NCBI RefSeq assembly: GCF_000938255.1
Contig: NZ_JYMR01000031.1
Location: 62,001-126,000, forward strand
Origin: Bradyrhizobium sp. LTSP849
Lineage (GTDB): Bacteria; Pseudomonadota; Alphaproteobacteria; Rhizobiales; Xanthobacteraceae
Length of the DNA: 64,000 bases
Reading direction: 5' to 3'
Every line of letters begins with the position of its first letter. Position 1 is the first letter of the stretch. Shown here piece by piece: positions 62,815-64,000 of the stretch. The translations under genes and the position numbers were made by a program. Below the pieces are notes generated by a model. That model had not been told where the DNA came from, ran no database searches, and saw only the letters and a program-made list of their open reading frames with translations.

Positions 62815-62836
62815 CGCCGCAGGTTAGGGCAGAATG

Positions 62837-62864
62837 CAACTCGATACAACAATGTATCGAGTTG
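62837..62864. promoter_or_regulatory. TetR operator CAACTCGATAC-N6-GTATCGAGTTG
   Basis: A perfect inverted repeat with 11-bp arms and a 6-base spacer lies 23 bases before the TetR start, in the gap shared with the P450 gene. It is the best operator candidate in the window. Confidence 0.85.
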
Positions 62865-62957
62865 ATAATTACTAAGTTTAAGTCTTGGGGATGGTTACGC
62901 CGGGCATCAGGGCTGCCTCGCGTATTCGTGTCATGCGGCAACCGATGTGAGGTCACC

Positions 62958-64000
62958 ATGAACGAGCAAGCGCAACCCGCAGGCGGACCGCTGTTCAATC
63001 CGCTGTCGCCGGACTTCATCCGCGATCCCTATCCGCATTATGACCGGCTGCGGACGATCGATCCGATCCATGTGACGCCGTTTGGCCACTTCCTCGCCAG
63101 CCGCCATGCCGAGGTCAGCCTCGTGATGCGCGACAAGCGCTTCGGCAAGGACTACGTCGAGCGCTCCAAGCGCCGTTACGGCGAGAAGATCATGGACGAG
63201 CCGGTGTTCCGCAGCATGAGCCATTGGATGCTGCAATCCGACCCGCCCGATCATACCCGCCTGCGCGGCCTGGTGGTGAAGGCCTTCACCGCGCGCCGGG
63301 TCGAAGACATGCGGCCGCGGATCCAGGAGATCGTCGACCAGGCCATCGATGCCGTGATCGATCGCGGCCACATGGACCTGATCGAGGATTTCGCCTTCCG
63401 TCTGCCGGTCACCATCATCTGCGACATGCTCGGCATCCCCGAGGATCATCGCGAGACCTTCTACAACAGCTCGCGCGACGGTGGCCGCCTGCTCGACCCC
63501 GTGCCGCTCACGCCGGAGGAGATCGCGAAGGCCAACGCCGGCAACATGATGGCGCAGATGTATTTCCAGCAGCTGTTCGAACTGCGCCGTCGCAGTCCCG
63601 GGGATGATCTCATAACCCAGCTGGTGCAGGCCGAGGAAGACGGCAACAAGCTCACCAACGAGGAATTGACCGCCAACATCATCCTGCTGTTCGGCGCCGG
63701 CCACGAGACCACCGTCAATCTGATCGGCAACGGTCTCCTTGCACTTCATCGTAACCCAGACCAGCTCGCGCTCTTGAAGGCGCGGCCGGAGCTGATGGTC
63801 AACGCGATCGAGGAATTTTTGCGCTACGATTCCTCGGTGCAGATGACCGGCCGCGTCACGCTGGAGGACATCGAGGATCTCGGCGGCAAGAGGATTCCCA
63901 AGGGCGAGACCGTGCTGTGCCTGCTCGGCTCGGCCAACCGCGACCCGGCGGTCTATCCTGATCGCCCTGACCGGCTCGACATCACCCGTCCCAACGTCAG
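62958..64000 (+). CDS. Cytochrome P450 (3' end outside window)
   Basis: The first 347 residues of a soluble bacterial P450 monooxygenase. SDPPDHTRLRGLVVKAF near residue 90 is the B-C loop signature. The I-helix oxygen-binding motif AGHETT is near residue 247, and the K-helix EEFLR is near 285-289. The haem-binding Cys motif lies beyond the window edge. GAGG precedes the ATG. It is divergent from the TetR gene with a shared palindromic operator, so expression is probably derepressed by a substrate-like ligand. No ferredoxin gene is visible yet. Confidence 0.93.
   Translation, partial: MNEQAQPAGGPLFNPLSPDFIRDPYPHYDRLRTIDPIHVTPFGHFLASRHAEVSLVMRDKRFGKDYVERSKRRYGEKIMDEPVFRSMSHWMLQSDPPDHTRLRGLVVKAFTARRVEDMRPRIQEIVDQAIDAVIDRGHMDLIEDFAFRLPVTIICDMLGIPEDHRETFYNSSRDGGRLLDPVPLTPEEIAKANAGNMMAQMYFQQLFELRRRSPGDDLITQLVQAEEDGNKLTNEELTANIILLFGAGHETTVNLIGNGLLALHRNPDQLALLKARPELMVNAIEEFLRYDSSVQMTGRVTLEDIEDLGGKRIPKGETVLCLLGSANRDPAVYPDRPDRLDITRPNV

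Overview
The window is high-GC, densely packed chromosomal DNA from an alphaproteobacterium, most likely Bradyrhizobium or a close relative. The evidence is gene content (SulP, TRAP, FCD-type GntR, CGNR and DUF1328 families), strong third-position G/C bias and dispersed palindromic repeats of the type I associate with that genus. No rRNA, tRNA, transposase, integrase or CRISPR array was seen. Both ends cut genes: a fatty-acid desaturase at the left and a cytochrome P450 at the right.

0-5.2 kb is a lipid/acyl region: desaturase, an MBOAT O-acyltransferase overlapping an SGNH-like partner, and, facing them, a free-standing acyl carrier protein with a fatty-acyl-AMP ligase. 5.4-10.0 kb holds an exported TPR-CHAT protein translationally coupled to an M28-like protein with altered metal ligands. 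10-16.2 kb has an L,D-transpeptidase, a YadG/YadH-type ABC exporter, an exported GxSxG hydrolase, a PRC-barrel protein and a zinc-ribbon HEIGH metalloprotein. 16.2-23.7 kb has two SDR/hydrolase genes, a divergent hydrolase and CGNR regulator pair, a HAD dehalogenase, a TetR regulator with its probable operator, lipoproteins, and a LysM-bearing paralogue of the earlier hydrolase.

23.7-28.0 kb looks like a tartrate-type island: tartrate dehydrogenase and an anion:cation symporter divergent from a LysR regulator and an aspartate-dehydrogenase-like gene. 28-34.8 kb contains a sorbosone-dehydrogenase-like protein, an ICMT-like methyltransferase, an HpnA-like epimerase, an Mpo1-like protein, a Cys-rich/OmpA pair and a DHRS1-like SDR divergent from an HxlR regulator. 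34.8-37.4 kb is uvrD, interrupted in frame by a palindromic repeat. 37.6-45.3 kb carries a DUF1328 peptide, a thioesterase, an FAD-linked oxidase, a SulP transporter, an exported caspase-like protein, and LysR divergent from DoxX.

45.6-53.9 kb is an uptake and catabolic region: a TRAP system with fused DctQM, a 2-hydroxyacid dehydrogenase, a DAO-type oxidase, a GntR regulator and two solute-binding proteins without permeases. 54.1-62.2 kb is a cyclic-di-GMP region: CHASE-GGDEF-EAL, PAS-GAF-GGDEF-EAL and HD-GYP proteins around one MFS transporter. The window ends with TetR and P450 genes sharing a long palindromic operator.

The most notable structural signals are three copies of one palindromic repeat, each starting directly after a TAG stop in a convergent gene gap, and the repeat translated as part of UvrD.
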